Positions 26,453 through 36,436 of a stretch of DNA of 64,000 nucleotides are shown in pieces. The DNA comes from Bacillus siamensis KCTC 13613 (GTDB lineage Bacteria > Bacillota > Bacilli > Bacillales > Bacillaceae). A program made the translations under genes and the position numbers. The stretch's first letter is position 1. Every line of letters starts with the position of its first letter. The DNA is taken from positions 186,001 to 250,000 of the forward strand of contig NZ_AJVF01000040.1 of assembly GCF_000262045.1 (NCBI RefSeq), written 5' to 3'. Under the pieces are notes generated by a model. It was not told the origin of the DNA, ran no database searches, and saw only the letters and a list, made by a program, of their open reading frames with translations.

Positions 26453-27838
26453 TTGAGAATGAGTCTATTTAAACAGGTTCGGTCAAAACTTCTGCCGGCG
26501 GCAGCCGTATCCGTGCTGACAGCCGGTTTGATTGCGGGTGCGGGATTTCAGCACTCCGAACAGGCTGCGGCAAAAAAACAGCCTGACAAAAATGAGATCA
26601 GAAACGTCATCTTCATGGTCGGAGACGGAATGGGAGCGCCATACATGAACGCCTACCGTTCGGTCATTAACAAAGGAAAGCCTTCAGACGGCATGAAGCT
26701 GACTGCATTTGACCCCAATCTCACCGGCATGATGATGACTTATCCTAATGATCCTGATTCCACTATCACCGATTCCGCGGCGGCCGGCACGGCAATGGCC
26801 ACCGGCGTGAAAACGTATAACGCAGCGATCGGAGTCGATAAAAAAGGAAAGCGGGTAAAATCTGTCCTCGAAGAAGCGAAACAAAGAGGCAAATCCACCG
26901 GACTTGTCGCAACTTCAGAGATTGCCCACGCCACCCCTGCGGCTTTCGGCGCGCATAACAAATCAAGAAAAAATATGGATGAAATCGCCAGCAGCTACTT
27001 TGATGACCGCATCAACGGAAAGCAGAAAGTGGATGTACTCCTCGGCGGCGGCAAATCAAACTTTATCCGTAAAGACCGCAATATAACGAAGGATTTCAAA
27101 AAAGCGGGATACAGCTACGTGACATCAAAACAGGAACTTAAAAAGGACCGCAATAAAAACGTTCTCGGCCTGTTTGCCGATGGCGGACTCGCCAAAGCAA
27201 TCGACCGCTCAAACGACGTGCCTTCATTAGAAGACATGACAACAGCGGCGATCGACAGACTGAATAAGAATAAAAAAGGGTTTTTCTTAATGGTCGAAGG
27301 CAGCCAAATTGACTGGGCGGGTCATGACAATGATATCGTCGGCGCAATGAGCGAAATGAAGGATTTTGAAAAAGCGTATAAAGCAGCGATCGCATTTGCC
27401 AAAAAGGACAAACATACGCTTGTCATTGCCACTGCTGATCATACGACCGGCGGATTGACGATCGGCGCGAATAACGATAAAAACTGGCATGTTGAACCGA
27501 TTCTTGCCGCGAAAAAAACACCGGCATTTATGGCTGATCAAATCAAAGCGGGCAAATCCGTATCTTCCGTGCTTGCGCGTTATACCGGCCTGAAATGCTC
27601 AAAAGCCGAAATCAACCAGATCGAAACTACGGCAAAGCAGGATAAGGACAAGGGCGCCTATAAAGCGATCATTAAGCTCTTTAATGCGAAAACCAACAGC
27701 GGCTGGACAACCGGCGATCATACGGGCGAAGAAGTTCCGGTTTACGCATACGGCCCGGGAAAAGAATCTTTTACAGGCCTATTAAACAACACGGATCAGG
27801 CTAAAAAGATCTTTCACATTCTGAAAAACGGCAAATAA
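26453..27838 (+). CDS. phoA: PhoA, secreted alkaline phosphatase
   Basis: A 461-residue alkaline phosphatase, the B. subtilis PhoA length. N-terminal signal peptide (about residues 1-40, ending HSEQAAA), metal motif VGDGMGAPY, nucleophile in DSAAAGTA, and further metal ligands in HATPAAF, DWAGHDND, ATADHTTGG and TGDHTGEE. It frees phosphate from esters outside the cell under phosphate limitation. TTG at 26453 has AGGAGG five bases before; ATG at 26459 is the alternative. Confidence 0.92.
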   Translation: MRMSLFKQVRSKLLPAAAVSVLTAGLIAGAGFQHSEQAAAKKQPDKNEIRNVIFMVGDGMGAPYMNAYRSVINKGKPSDGMKLTAFDPNLTGMMMTYPNDPDSTITDSAAAGTAMATGVKTYNAAIGVDKKGKRVKSVLEEAKQRGKSTGLVATSEIAHATPAAFGAHNKSRKNMDEIASSYFDDRINGKQKVDVLLGGGKSNFIRKDRNITKDFKKAGYSYVTSKQELKKDRNKNVLGLFADGGLAKAIDRSNDVPSLEDMTTAAIDRLNKNKKGFFLMVEGSQIDWAGHDNDIVGAMSEMKDFEKAYKAAIAFAKKDKHTLVIATADHTTGGLTIGANNDKNWHVEPILAAKKTPAFMADQIKAGKSVSSVLARYTGLKCSKAEINQIETTAKQDKDKGAYKAIIKLFNAKTNSGWTTGDHTGEEVPVYAYGPGKESFTGLLNNTDQAKKIFHILKNGK

Positions 27839-27872
27839 AAAAAGGATGCGGGGTTTCCCTGCATCCTTTTTC
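27837..27872. terminator. Bidirectional terminator between phoA and spoVR
   Basis: AAAAGGATGC / GCATCCTTTT with an inner GGG / CCC stem, between convergent genes. Confidence 0.87.
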
Positions 27873-27873
27873 T

Positions 27874-29280
27874 TTACAGATATCTCCGGTGCACTCCTTT
27901 GCCGTCATACGAGAACATCACTTCCTTATCTTCCAGAACTGATTCGATATGCACGCTCCTGCCCCACAGCTGGTACAAGTACGGCAGCACCTTCTCCAAA
28001 TATTTCAGATCAAGCTCAATTCCCTCATACCAATGCTTAATATAAAGCTCATTATTCTTCAGATAATCCCCATCATTGACGGTCAGATAAGGAAACCCGC
28101 CGTTTACCCGCATGTTCACGAGCTGATCGCGCACGGCCTTCCATTCCTTGTCGATCACTTTATAGTCCCTGCCCTGCTTTTGGAATAAATACAGATCCTC
28201 TCGCAGCACGAGATCTTTCGTCAAATAATTGCGGATAAAAGAAATATCTGATTCAATTTCCCTGACCTCAAACATTTTTTCACGGCCGGAACCGGGCTTT
28301 ACCCCTGTTTTTTTCATTTCTTCTGTCGGGTTGTCGTAGCGCTCTTCGATGTCTTCAAAAATTTTCAGCCCTAAATAATACGGGTTGATTCCCGTTTTTG
28401 ACGGCTGAACGACGCCTGCGTTCAGTTTCGCAAATTCGATGGCTTCATCTGAAGTTAAATCAAGCTCGCGGATAATCCGCTGATGCCAATAGGATGCCCA
28501 GCCTTCGTTCATGATTTTTGTTTCCAGCTGAGGCCAGAAATACAGCATTTCTTCTCTCATCATGGTTAAAATATCTCGCTGCCACGGTTCGAGCTCCCGC
28601 GAATGCTCCTCGATAAACAGCAGAATGTCTTTTTCCGGCCGGGGCGGAAACGCTTTTTTCCCTTTTTTCTTTTTCACCGGCTTCGGCTTATCCATTCCCC
28701 ATAAATCATCGTAAGGCGATGGCGCAGTTTCCTCTTCGTCCTCATCTTCGTCATCAACGCTCCATTGCAGCTTCGGCCTGACGAGCGACGGATCGATATG
28801 CTCCTGAATCGCCAGAATGGCATCTAAAAAGGACTCCACCTCTTTTATCCCGTGAATTCTTTCATAATGCTTAATCCGCTCCGCCGCAGCCGCCATACTC
28901 TCAACCATGTCCCGGTTCGTATTTTGAAAGCGGCAGTTATGTTTGAAAAAATCACAATGGGCCAGAACATGGGCTACAATTAATTTATTTTGGATCAGCG
29001 AATTGCTGTCCAGCAAAAAAGCGTAGCAAGGGTTGGAATTAATGACAAGTTCATAAATTTTGCTCAAACCGAGATCATAATGGAGTTTCATCTTGTGAAA
29101 TTGTTTACCGAAACTCCAGTGGCTGAATCTCGTCGGCATGCCATACGCGCCGAATGTATAAATAATTTCAGCCGGGCAAATTTCGTATCTCATCGGGTAG
29201 AAATCAAGGCCGAATCCCTTCGCAATGTCGGTTATTTCCTCAATTGCCCGCTGTAAACCTTTTGTCTCCTCCGCGTTCAA
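27874..29280 (-). CDS. spoVR: SpoVR, stage V sporulation protein R
   Basis: A 468-residue protein of the SpoVR family, same length as in B. subtilis. Conserved stretches include [49 protein letters not shown] and [20 protein letters not shown]. An acidic insert near residue 175 (EDEDEEE) precedes a Lys-rich stretch. It takes part in spore cortex formation; the biochemistry is unknown, though the His-rich motifs suggest a metal site. Starts with TTG at 29280 behind AGGGGGG. A sigma-E-like promoter lies upstream, fitting mother-cell expression. Confidence 0.93.
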   Translation of the reverse strand: MNAEETKGLQRAIEEITDIAKGFGLDFYPMRYEICPAEIIYTFGAYGMPTRFSHWSFGKQFHKMKLHYDLGLSKIYELVINSNPCYAFLLDSNSLIQNKLIVAHVLAHCDFFKHNCRFQNTNRDMVESMAAAAERIKHYERIHGIKEVESFLDAILAIQEHIDPSLVRPKLQWSVDDEDEDEEETAPSPYDDLWGMDKPKPVKKKKGKKAFPPRPEKDILLFIEEHSRELEPWQRDILTMMREEMLYFWPQLETKIMNEGWASYWHQRIIRELDLTSDEAIEFAKLNAGVVQPSKTGINPYYLGLKIFEDIEERYDNPTEEMKKTGVKPGSGREKMFEVREIESDISFIRNYLTKDLVLREDLYLFQKQGRDYKVIDKEWKAVRDQLVNMRVNGGFPYLTVNDGDYLKNNELYIKHWYEGIELDLKYLEKVLPYLYQLWGRSVHIESVLEDKEVMFSYDGKGVHRRYL

Positions 29281-29309
29281 CCGAATCCCCCCTACTTGGA
29301 CTTATTTAT

Positions 29310-29338
29310 AATGTATGACCCCTCCTCTCAAAAGATGA
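29310..29338 (-). promoter_or_regulatory. Sigma-E promoter of spoVR
   Basis: TCATCTTT (29331-29338) and CATACATT (29310-29317) on the minus strand, 13 bases apart, match the sigma-E elements; the -10 is perfect. It lies 30 bases before the TTG. Confidence 0.65.
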
Positions 29339-29453
29339 AATAACAGGCGGGTTTCCGTCTGAAAACTTTCGGCACATCCGTCCCGTTTGCTTTATATGTA
29401 AGTGGGTAAACACACACCATACCCCATAAAAAAAGAAAAAGGAGCGATTCTAC

Positions 29454-30968
29454 TTGAACACAGCAGACATGCTTACCACGTATCTCAGCAAACTGCCGAA
29501 TCTGATCATTGCATTGCTCGTCCTGCTTATCGGCTGGGGCGTTGCGAAAATCATTGAAAAAGCCGTATACAAAGGCCTGCAAAAAACAAAAATCGACGAC
29601 AGGCTGTTCGCCGAAAAAAAGCCGGCGCGCTATTCCTCGGAAAAAGTCATCAGTAAAGTCATTTATTTTATCGCTTTAATTATCGTTTTTATTCTATTCT
29701 TTAACATTCTGCATCTGACAACCGTGGCTTCGCCTTTTGTCAGCATGCTGTCGGCGATAACGGCGGCTGTGCCGAGCATTTTAAAAGCCGGTTTGATTCT
29801 GCTCTTGGGATGGGCGGCTGCTTCGCTTTTCAGCTATCTCGTCAAAAAAGCGGGCATGAAACTGGCTGCAAACGGCTGGATCAGAAAATGGACCATGGTT
29901 TCTGAAGAGGCGGAGATGAGCAAGTCCGTTACGGCCGCTTCACGAATCGTTTTTTATTTCGTCTTGCTCCTGTTCCTGCCGGGCGTCTTGTCCGCTCTTC
30001 AAATCAGCGGAGTATCAGGGCCGTTTACACATATGATCCAAAGCGTGTTATCCTTTATACCGAAATTATTCGCCGCGGCGCTTATTGTCTTAATCGGCTG
30101 GCTTGTTGCCCGTCTCGTCCGTGATATCGTCACAAACTTTCTGGCGAGTATCGGCACGGAAAGACTTGCCGCACGTATGGGGCTTTCTATTTACCTGAAG
30201 GATACAAGCCTGTCGGCAATCATCGGAACGATTGTCTACGTGCTGATTTTTATTCCGGTGGTCATTTCTGCGCTTGACCGGCTTGATATTGCGGGCATTT
30301 CTGAACCGGCCTCAGCCATGCTGAACACGGTCTTCACAATGCTTCCTAATATCATCATCGGTATTGTGCTGATCATCGCCGGCATCTGGATCGGAAAATG
30401 GGTAAGCAGTATTGTATCAGGGCTGCTGCACCGGGCCGGCTTTGACTCTCTTCTCGGAAAAATGGGCTTTGAACAGGCGGACCGTCCGAAGCTTACGCTT
30501 TCTCAAACTGTCGGCATGATTGCGCAGATCATCATCGTCCTGCTCTTTACGGCAGAAGCGCTGCAGCTGGTTCATCTTGAATTTCTCGTCGTCATTGCGA
30601 CCGGGATTATCGCTTACCTGCCTAATGTTCTGGCCGCTGTATTTATTCTCGGAATCGGGCTTTTGGCCGGACAGCTTGTCAGCAGACTGCTTGTCGGCAT
30701 GCTGAGCGGAAAAGAATTCAGATTCCTGGCGCCTCTTGCGAAATATACGATTATCACGCTCTCAATCTTTATGGCGCTGGATCAGCTCGGTGTCGCCGAC
30801 ACGATCGTAAATGCCGCATTTATTCTGATTCTTGGCGGTTTCGCGCTTGCCTTCGGACTTTCATTCGGTCTTGGCGGAAAAGAATTTGCTTCCCGTTATC
30901 TGTCGAAGTTGGACCGCAAAATTGAAAAACATCAATCGGCTGATGACCGTAAACCGCCGATGTCTTAA
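29454..30968 (+). CDS. ygxB: Multi-repeat membrane protein with conserved TM-helix (MscS-related) units
   Basis: A 504-residue membrane protein built of five copies of a unit in which LPN/IPK-type starts lead into a Gly-rich helix: LPNLIIALLVLLIGWGVAK (about 11), VPSILKAGLILLLGWAAAS, IPKLFAAALIVLIGWLVAR, LPNIIIGIVLIIAGIWIGK and LPNVLAAVFILGIGLLAGQ. This is the 'conserved TM helix' repeat found before MscS pores, ending in an LGGFALAFGLSFGLGGKE pore-like motif, but without the MscS beta domain. Name is by position next to spoVR; the B. subtilis protein may differ in length. TTG start at 29454 behind AAGGAG. Role in osmotic or envelope stress is only inference. Confidence 0.75.
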   Translation: MNTADMLTTYLSKLPNLIIALLVLLIGWGVAKIIEKAVYKGLQKTKIDDRLFAEKKPARYSSEKVISKVIYFIALIIVFILFFNILHLTTVASPFVSMLSAITAAVPSILKAGLILLLGWAAASLFSYLVKKAGMKLAANGWIRKWTMVSEEAEMSKSVTAASRIVFYFVLLLFLPGVLSALQISGVSGPFTHMIQSVLSFIPKLFAAALIVLIGWLVARLVRDIVTNFLASIGTERLAARMGLSIYLKDTSLSAIIGTIVYVLIFIPVVISALDRLDIAGISEPASAMLNTVFTMLPNIIIGIVLIIAGIWIGKWVSSIVSGLLHRAGFDSLLGKMGFEQADRPKLTLSQTVGMIAQIIIVLLFTAEALQLVHLEFLVVIATGIIAYLPNVLAAVFILGIGLLAGQLVSRLLVGMLSGKEFRFLAPLAKYTIITLSIFMALDQLGVADTIVNAAFILILGGFALAFGLSFGLGGKEFASRYLSKLDRKIEKHQSADDRKPPMS

Positions 30969-30972
30969 ACGA

Positions 30973-31010
30973 AAAAAACGTGTGCTCGGAAGGAGCGCAC
31001 GTTTTTTTTT
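30973..31010 (+). terminator. Terminator after ygxB
   Basis: AAAACGTGTGCTC / GAGCGCACGTTTT stem (one G-U) with a GGAAG loop and a T run. Confidence 0.87.
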
Positions 31011-31101
31011 GAGATTGATGGGCAAATTCCTTTTTTTTCATTTTGAAATCCTATATGATAAACTGTAACAGAAGCAAAATCTCTTTTTTCGAGGTCATTC
31101 T

Positions 31102-31536
31102 ATGAAATTAACGAACTATACCGATTATTCTTTACGCGTTTTGATTTTTTTGGCTTCCAGACATTCCGAAGAACTTTCCAACATAAAAGAAATCGCCGAC
31201 ACATATTCCATCTCTAAAAACCACCTCATGAAAGTCATTTACCGTCTCGGACAGCTCGGGTATGTGGAAACGATCCGGGGCCGCGGAGGCGGAATCCGAT
31301 TAGGAATGAAACCGGAAGACATTAACATTGGAGAAGTCGTTCGAAATACAGAAGACGACTTCAACATCGTAGAATGCTTTGACTCCCAAAAAAATCTCTG
31401 TATCATATCTCCCGCCTGCAACTTAAAGAATTTGCTGAATGAAGCCCTGCAAGCTTACCTGGCTGTTTTAGACAAATATACGTTAAGGGACCTGGTCAAA
31501 AATAAAGAGGAGATTATGAGACTGCTCAGAAGCTGA
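31102..31536 (+). CDS. nsrR: NsrR, nitric-oxide-sensing Rrf2 repressor
   Basis: A 144-residue Rrf2 regulator (YhdE). Winged helix with SISKNHLMKVIYRLGQLGYVETIRGRGGGIRLG, and the three iron-sulfur cysteines at 92, 100 and 106 (VECFDSQKNLCIISPAC). It carries a [4Fe-4S] cluster that reacts with NO and represses nasD, hmp and other genes with ResDE. GAGGT stands seven bases before the ATG. A single-gene transcript closed by its own terminator. Confidence 0.93.
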   Translation: MKLTNYTDYSLRVLIFLASRHSEELSNIKEIADTYSISKNHLMKVIYRLGQLGYVETIRGRGGGIRLGMKPEDINIGEVVRNTEDDFNIVECFDSQKNLCIISPACNLKNLLNEALQAYLAVLDKYTLRDLVKNKEEIMRLLRS

Positions 31537-31563
31537 AGGAATGCCCGCATTCCTTCTTTTTTT
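31535..31563 (+). terminator. Terminator after nsrR
   Basis: GAAGGAATG / CATTCCTTC stem with a CCCG loop and a T run; it begins in the stop codon. Confidence 0.88.
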
Positions 31564-31603
31564 ATGCCTGCATAAGAAAAAAGAACTATTTCTACTAATA
31601 TGA

Positions 31604-31630
31604 TAAATGATTGCAGACAAGTGCCGATAT
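31604..31630 (+). promoter_or_regulatory. Sigma-D promoter of lytF
   Basis: TAAA (31604-31607), 15 bases, GCCGATAT (31623-31630): a perfect match to the sigma-D consensus. It lies 85 bases before the lytF ATG. Confidence 0.92.
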
Positions 31631-31714
31631 AAAGATTATCATTACTGTTATCCTCACCTTGCGGCTGCAACGAATGGGGATAGTAAAATCATCGCAGGAA
31701 AAGGGAGATTCACT

Positions 31715-33172
31715 ATGAAAAAAAAGGTAGCGGTCGGTTTGACTGCATCTGCGATCGTCGGGTCTGCGTTAGCTGTAACACCGGCAGAAGCACAAACGAT
31801 TAAGGTTAAAAGCGGAGATTCATTATGGAAGCTTGCCCAAAACTACAATACAAGCGTGGATGCCATTACATCAGCCAATCATCTAAAATCCACCGTTATT
31901 TCCATCGGGCAGACGCTCACCATCCCTAACGGCAAATCAGATTCCGGCAGCAAAAAGCCATCTTCAAAGAACAGCGGCAAGACGACAAGTGTGTATACGG
32001 TGAAAAGCGGAGACTCGCTGTGGCTGATCGCGTCTGATTTTAAAATGTCCGTACAGGAACTGAAAAAACTGAACGGTCTGACAAGCGACTTAATCCGCGC
32101 AGGACAGAAGCTGCAAGTGAAGGGGAAAGTTTCCTCAAGCACCGACAAGACAAAAACCGTGCCGGGCAGCAGCTCAAACAGCAGTAAAAATCAGTCATCT
32201 TCATCTTCCGGGACATATAAAGTCAAACTCGGCGATTCGCTCTGGAAGATCGCAAACAGCGTTCATATGTCCATTGCGGAACTTAAAGTATTAAACAACT
32301 TAAAAACGGATACGATTTACGTAAACCAGGTTCTGAAAATAAAAGGAACATCTCCTTCGGGAAACAAGCCGTCAAAAGACAATTCAAACAAAAATCAAAA
32401 CCAGACGCAAACATCATCTTATACAGTAAAAAGCGGAGACTCGCTCTGGAAGATCGCAAACGCATACAATATGACGGTTCAGCAAATCAGAAGCATCAAT
32501 AAACTGACGTCAGACATGCTGCGGGTCGGACAAGTGCTGAAGCTGACAAAAACGTCATCTTCCGGCTCTTCGTCTTCACCGTCATCTCCGAACCAGTCCG
32601 GAGATACAGGGAAAACCACTACATATACCGTCAAAAGCGGGGATTCTTTATGGGTGATCGCCCAAAAATTCAATGTAACCGCCCAGCAGATCCGCGAGAA
32701 AAACAATCTGAAAACAGATGTGCTTCAAATCGGACAGAAGCTGACGATTACAGGACAGCAGTCAAACACGACACCGAATCAGTCCGGCAGCACAGGCGGC
32801 ACAGGTTCAACAAGCGCGAAGATTAATGTAATGATCGATGCCGCAAAAGCTCAGCTGGGTGTACCGTATGTATGGGGCGGGACAACGCCGAGAGGCTTTG
32901 ACTGCAGCGGTTTTATTTATTACGTTCTTAATAAGGTCACTTCCGTATCCAGACTTTCAGCCGCAGGCTACTGGAATACGATGACATCAGTCAGCCAGCC
33001 GGCGGTCGGTGACTTTGTCTTTTTCTCAACTTATAAAGCCGGACCTTCTCACGTCGGCATTTATCTCGGAAACGGACAGTTTATTAATGCCAACGATTCG
33101 GGTGTCGTCATCTCCAGCATGAACAATTCCTATTGGAAACAGCGCTACCTCGGAGCGAAACGATTCTTCTGA
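31715..33172 (+). CDS. lytF: LytF, cell-separation D,L-endopeptidase with five LysM
   Basis: A 485-residue secreted autolysin. Signal peptide about residues 1-26 (ending AEA), five LysM domains of about 44 residues (starting near 28, 93, 168, 241 and 315, each with GDSLW), Ser/Asn-rich linkers, and a C-terminal NlpC/P60 domain ([17 protein letters not shown]). Close to the 488 residues of B. subtilis LytF. It cleaves septal peptidoglycan to separate daughter cells and is controlled by sigma-D together with motility. ATG at 31715 with AAGGGAG upstream. The catalytic domain closely resembles that of LytE nearby. Confidence 0.93.
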   Translation: MKKKVAVGLTASAIVGSALAVTPAEAQTIKVKSGDSLWKLAQNYNTSVDAITSANHLKSTVISIGQTLTIPNGKSDSGSKKPSSKNSGKTTSVYTVKSGDSLWLIASDFKMSVQELKKLNGLTSDLIRAGQKLQVKGKVSSSTDKTKTVPGSSSNSSKNQSSSSSGTYKVKLGDSLWKIANSVHMSIAELKVLNNLKTDTIYVNQVLKIKGTSPSGNKPSKDNSNKNQNQTQTSSYTVKSGDSLWKIANAYNMTVQQIRSINKLTSDMLRVGQVLKLTKTSSSGSSSSPSSPNQSGDTGKTTTYTVKSGDSLWVIAQKFNVTAQQIREKNNLKTDVLQIGQKLTITGQQSNTTPNQSGSTGGTGSTSAKINVMIDAAKAQLGVPYVWGGTTPRGFDCSGFIYYVLNKVTSVSRLSAAGYWNTMTSVSQPAVGDFVFFSTYKAGPSHVGIYLGNGQFINANDSGVVISSMNNSYWKQRYLGAKRFF

Positions 33173-33178
33173 TACAGA

Positions 33179-33214
33179 CAAGCTGCACAGCCGAAAAGGC
33201 TGTGCAGCTTTTTT
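33179..33214. terminator. Bidirectional terminator between lytF and yhdC
   Basis: AAGCTGCACAGCC / GGCTGTGCAGCTT stem with a GAAAA loop and T run. Confidence 0.88.
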
Positions 33215-33537
33215 TACAGCCTGAAAATATTAATGCTGATCACATGTTTTGTCACGGGGTGAAAATACACTTCAGCACGGGAGGAAAACGTCTCTTTTTT
33301 TGTTTGCACCGTTACGCGAAACACGTCTTTCGTCTGTTCCCGGTTTACTTTCGTACGGCCCATGTACGAATAATCGGTAAGCTCGGCCCCCTTGTATTCA
33401 CGTTCCAGCTGGTTCCATGCGAGCTGCTCCCATTTTCCGACTGATGGATCGAGGTGTTCTGTATGCCCTTTTTCAGCGATTGAGGCAATGAGAATGCCGC
33501 AAAACAAGAGGGCGAGCGCAAATGGAAGGAATTTCAT
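33214..33537 (-). CDS. yhdC: YhdC, small exported or membrane-anchored protein
   Basis: A 107-residue protein, same length as B. subtilis YhdC. Residues 3-22 ([19 protein letters not shown]) form a signal peptide or anchor; the rest is a soluble beta-rich domain ([40 protein letters not shown]) of the DUF3889 kind. It probably lies outside the membrane. Function unknown. ATG at 33537 with AGGAGA eight bases upstream; a longer frame to 33582 is unsupported. Confidence 0.8.
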   Translation of the reverse strand: MKFLPFALALLFCGILIASIAEKGHTEHLDPSVGKWEQLAWNQLEREYKGAELTDYSYMGRTKVNREQTKDVFRVTVQTKKETFSSRAEVYFHPVTKHVISINIFRL

Positions 33538-33727
33538 CTTTATGTTCTCCTGAGTCGTTTTTGTCAATCTTAGCGTGTCCAAAGAAGAGACGGATATGCG
33601 TTTTTATTTTATGTCTCCCTCATATTGCTATGCCCAATTTATACGGACACCAACTTTTCCCCCGTTGCATCCGGGCTTCGGCGGCATAAACTAACGGAGA
33701 ACTTCTCATTGAAAGGGGAAGCGTAAG

Positions 33728-33970
33728 ATGGATCATGCCGATTATGATAAAGCCTTATATTACACACACAGGTCTCAATGGGACAATTTATTAATTTTGA
33801 TGGTGCGTACGAAAGATGATTTGTTATCAAAGCGTATTGAGCACTTTTTGCATGCATATCATTTTGAACTTGATTATGCGGTGCTTGAAAAAGAGCTGTA
33901 TTCCCTTCTCAGGTATATTGATCATGCGGCAGAGCTCGCGTATGAAGATCAATTAGCCATGCTGACATAA
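33728..33970 (+). CDS. yhdB: YhdB, 80-residue acidic protein
   Basis: An 80-codon gene with AAAGGGG before the ATG at 33728. Product starts MDHADYDKALYYTHRSQWD, is His- and Tyr-rich and predicted helical, and matches B. subtilis YhdB in length. No membrane span. Function unknown. Confidence 0.82.
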   Translation: MDHADYDKALYYTHRSQWDNLLILMVRTKDDLLSKRIEHFLHAYHFELDYAVLEKELYSLLRYIDHAAELAYEDQLAMLT

Positions 33971-33974
33971 AACA

Positions 33975-34508
<534 letters not shown>

Positions 34509-35153
34509 TTAGTTTACCGCCTTTCCGGAAACATTGTATTTTACGGCATACAATGCCGCTTGTGTCCGGTCTGAAAGATTCAGCTTTGACAGCAGATTGG
34601 ACACATGGGTCTTCACTGTTTTTTCAGAAATAAACAGAGCTGCGGCAATTTCCTTATTGCTTTTCCCTTTGGCTATTTCTTGAAGAACATCTTTTTCACG
34701 GGGAGTCAGCTGATAATATTTTTCCTTATCCTGATCCTCCTGAACCATATGTGTCAGCACGTGAGGCACAATATCCGCTGAGAGCCGGTACCGTCCGGAA
34801 TACACTTCCCGAAGTGTTTTCACTAAATCATCGGGCTGGGCGTCTTTCAGCTGATAGGCTTTGGCTCCGGCTTTAAGGGCGGGAATGACATGCTGCGGGT
34901 CGGAATAGCTCGTCAAAACGACGATACTGATGTCCGGAAACCGTTCAGCCGCGATTTTTGCCGCTTCAATGCCGTCCATATCAGGCATTGATAAATCCAT
35001 TAACACGATGTCAGGTTTTGTTAGTTTAGCTTGCTGAAGCGCTTCAGCACCGGTAGACGCCTCACCGACAACTTCAATATCTTCCTGAGTGGCGAAGAAA
35101 AAGCGCAATCCTTTGCGGACAACGTGATGATCATCAGCGATCACAATTTTCAT
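34509..35153 (-). CDS. yhcZ: YhcZ, NarL-family response regulator
   Basis: A 214-residue response regulator. Receiver domain about 1-118 (IVIADDHHVVRKG with the acidic pair, phosphoacceptor in DIVLMDLSMPD, TSYSD, LKAGAKAYQLKD) and LuxR-type helix-turn-helix at about 145-205 (LTPREKDVLQEIAKGKSNKEIAAALFISEKTVKTHVSNLLSKL). Start at ATG 35153, seven bases after AGGAGG in the end of yhcY; the genes overlap by 20 bases. Partner of YhcY. Confidence 0.92.
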   Translation of the reverse strand: MKIVIADDHHVVRKGLRFFFATQEDIEVVGEASTGAEALQQAKLTKPDIVLMDLSMPDMDGIEAAKIAAERFPDISIVVLTSYSDPQHVIPALKAGAKAYQLKDAQPDDLVKTLREVYSGRYRLSADIVPHVLTHMVQEDQDKEKYYQLTPREKDVLQEIAKGKSNKEIAAALFISEKTVKTHVSNLLSKLNLSDRTQAALYAVKYNVSGKAVN

Positions 35154-36294
35154 CAATCAGACCTCCTATCCCGTAAAATGGAAGCCGAACGGAGACAATC
35201 GTACCGGCGCCAAGCTCAGATTGCAATGCAAACCGGCCTCCGATTGCTTCGGCGCGCGCTTTCATACCCGCTATGCCGAGCGACGGCAGCCCCGCATGCG
35301 CATCAGCGCTGAAGCCCGCTCCATGATCGATAATGCGAAGCTCAGCATGATCCGGCTTTTTAACGGCAGAAATGATAACCCGGTCCGTTCCCGCATGCTT
35401 TTTGCAGTTATTCAAGGCTTCTTGAGCGATCCGCCAAAGCGCGTGTTCCTGTTCATCCGTAAGCTTCAGTTCATCTTCCATGTCACAGACGGCTTCCAGA
35501 CCGATGAGAGCGGCATAGCTTTTGATCGACGCATACAGCCCTTTCGTTAAACTTTCCGGTCTCAGCTGCCAAATAAGCGTCCTCATTTCTGTCAACGCAT
35601 CCTGCGACAGCTCTTGGATGATGAACGTAATCATCTGCCGGAGCCGTTCATCATCTGTCAAGCTTTTAGCGGCTTTTGCCGTTAAGCTGACGGAAAACAG
35701 CATCTGATTGACAGAATCATGCAGCTCTTGCGCCAGTCTGCTCCGTTCCACCAGCAGAGCATTCTGCTGCGCAAATTCGGCCAGTTTCATCCGCTGGATC
35801 GCCGTTCCGATTTGAAAGGCAACCCCTTCAAGAAGATGCAGTTCTTCTTCGCTGAAAAACGTCTTTTCGCCTGCAGCGACGTTTAATAAACCGAATTTCC
35901 GGCCGCCGTCTTCAAGCGGAACGGTCGCATGATGCGTAATGCCTTCGGTGTCGCTGCAGCCCGTCGTCTGTTCCGCAAATTCAATCCGTTTACAATTCAT
36001 GATGTTTACAGCCTTGGTCAATCCGCCATTGCTGAATTTGGTCAGACAATAGCAGTCCCCGCTGCACATTAATGCGTTTTCCCGCTGACCGAGAGCCGGC
36101 GGTAAATAAGCGGATGCGGCAAGCGTATAGGACCCGTCCGGATCAATCAGAAAAATCCACCCTGTCTGCAGCCCGGTCAGGCTGAGCAGCTCGCGCAGGA
36201 CTTTATCAAGCGCTTCCTTCATATCGTGGCTTTGGTTTAAGGTTTCCGCAATCGCTTTTAAGGTTTTTAAGGTTTCTACCGTCGTTTTCGTCAA
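35134..36294 (-). CDS. yhcY: YhcY, cytoplasmic GAF-domain sensor kinase
   Basis: A 386-residue histidine kinase without membrane spans. An N-terminal GAF domain (about 20-165) holds five cysteines in 37 residues (77, 81, 83, 101 and 113; C-x3-C-x-C then two more). HisKA_3 follows with the phospho-His in LAQELHDSVNQMLFS, then an HATPase (HALWRIAQEALNNCKKHAG, DHGAGF, GIAGMKARAEAIGG). NarL/LiaS-type kinase for YhcZ. The cysteine cluster suggests a metal, iron-sulfur or thiol-redox signal. Starts with TTG at 36294; the ribosome site is mediocre (CGGAG nine bases before). Confidence 0.87.
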   Translation of the reverse strand: MTKTTVETLKTLKAIAETLNQSHDMKEALDKVLRELLSLTGLQTGWIFLIDPDGSYTLAASAYLPPALGQRENALMCSGDCYCLTKFSNGGLTKAVNIMNCKRIEFAEQTTGCSDTEGITHHATVPLEDGGRKFGLLNVAAGEKTFFSEEELHLLEGVAFQIGTAIQRMKLAEFAQQNALLVERSRLAQELHDSVNQMLFSVSLTAKAAKSLTDDERLRQMITFIIQELSQDALTEMRTLIWQLRPESLTKGLYASIKSYAALIGLEAVCDMEDELKLTDEQEHALWRIAQEALNNCKKHAGTDRVIISAVKKPDHAELRIIDHGAGFSADAHAGLPSLGIAGMKARAEAIGGRFALQSELGAGTIVSVRLPFYGIGGLIDENCDR

Positions 36295-36397
36295 ACTCCC
36301 TCACTCCGGCCATTCAGAATTATCCATATTATATCAATTCTAATCTGTATTTGCCTTTGCTTCAGCATGATTTTCTCTCATACTTTCGGATGAGGCG

Positions 36398-36436
36398 TAA
36401 AAAAACCGCCGGATATCGCTTCCGGCGGTTTTTTGT
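36398..36436. terminator. Terminator after pgcA
   Basis: AAAAAACCGCCGGA / TCCGGCGGTTTTTT stem with a seven-base loop. Confidence 0.87.
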
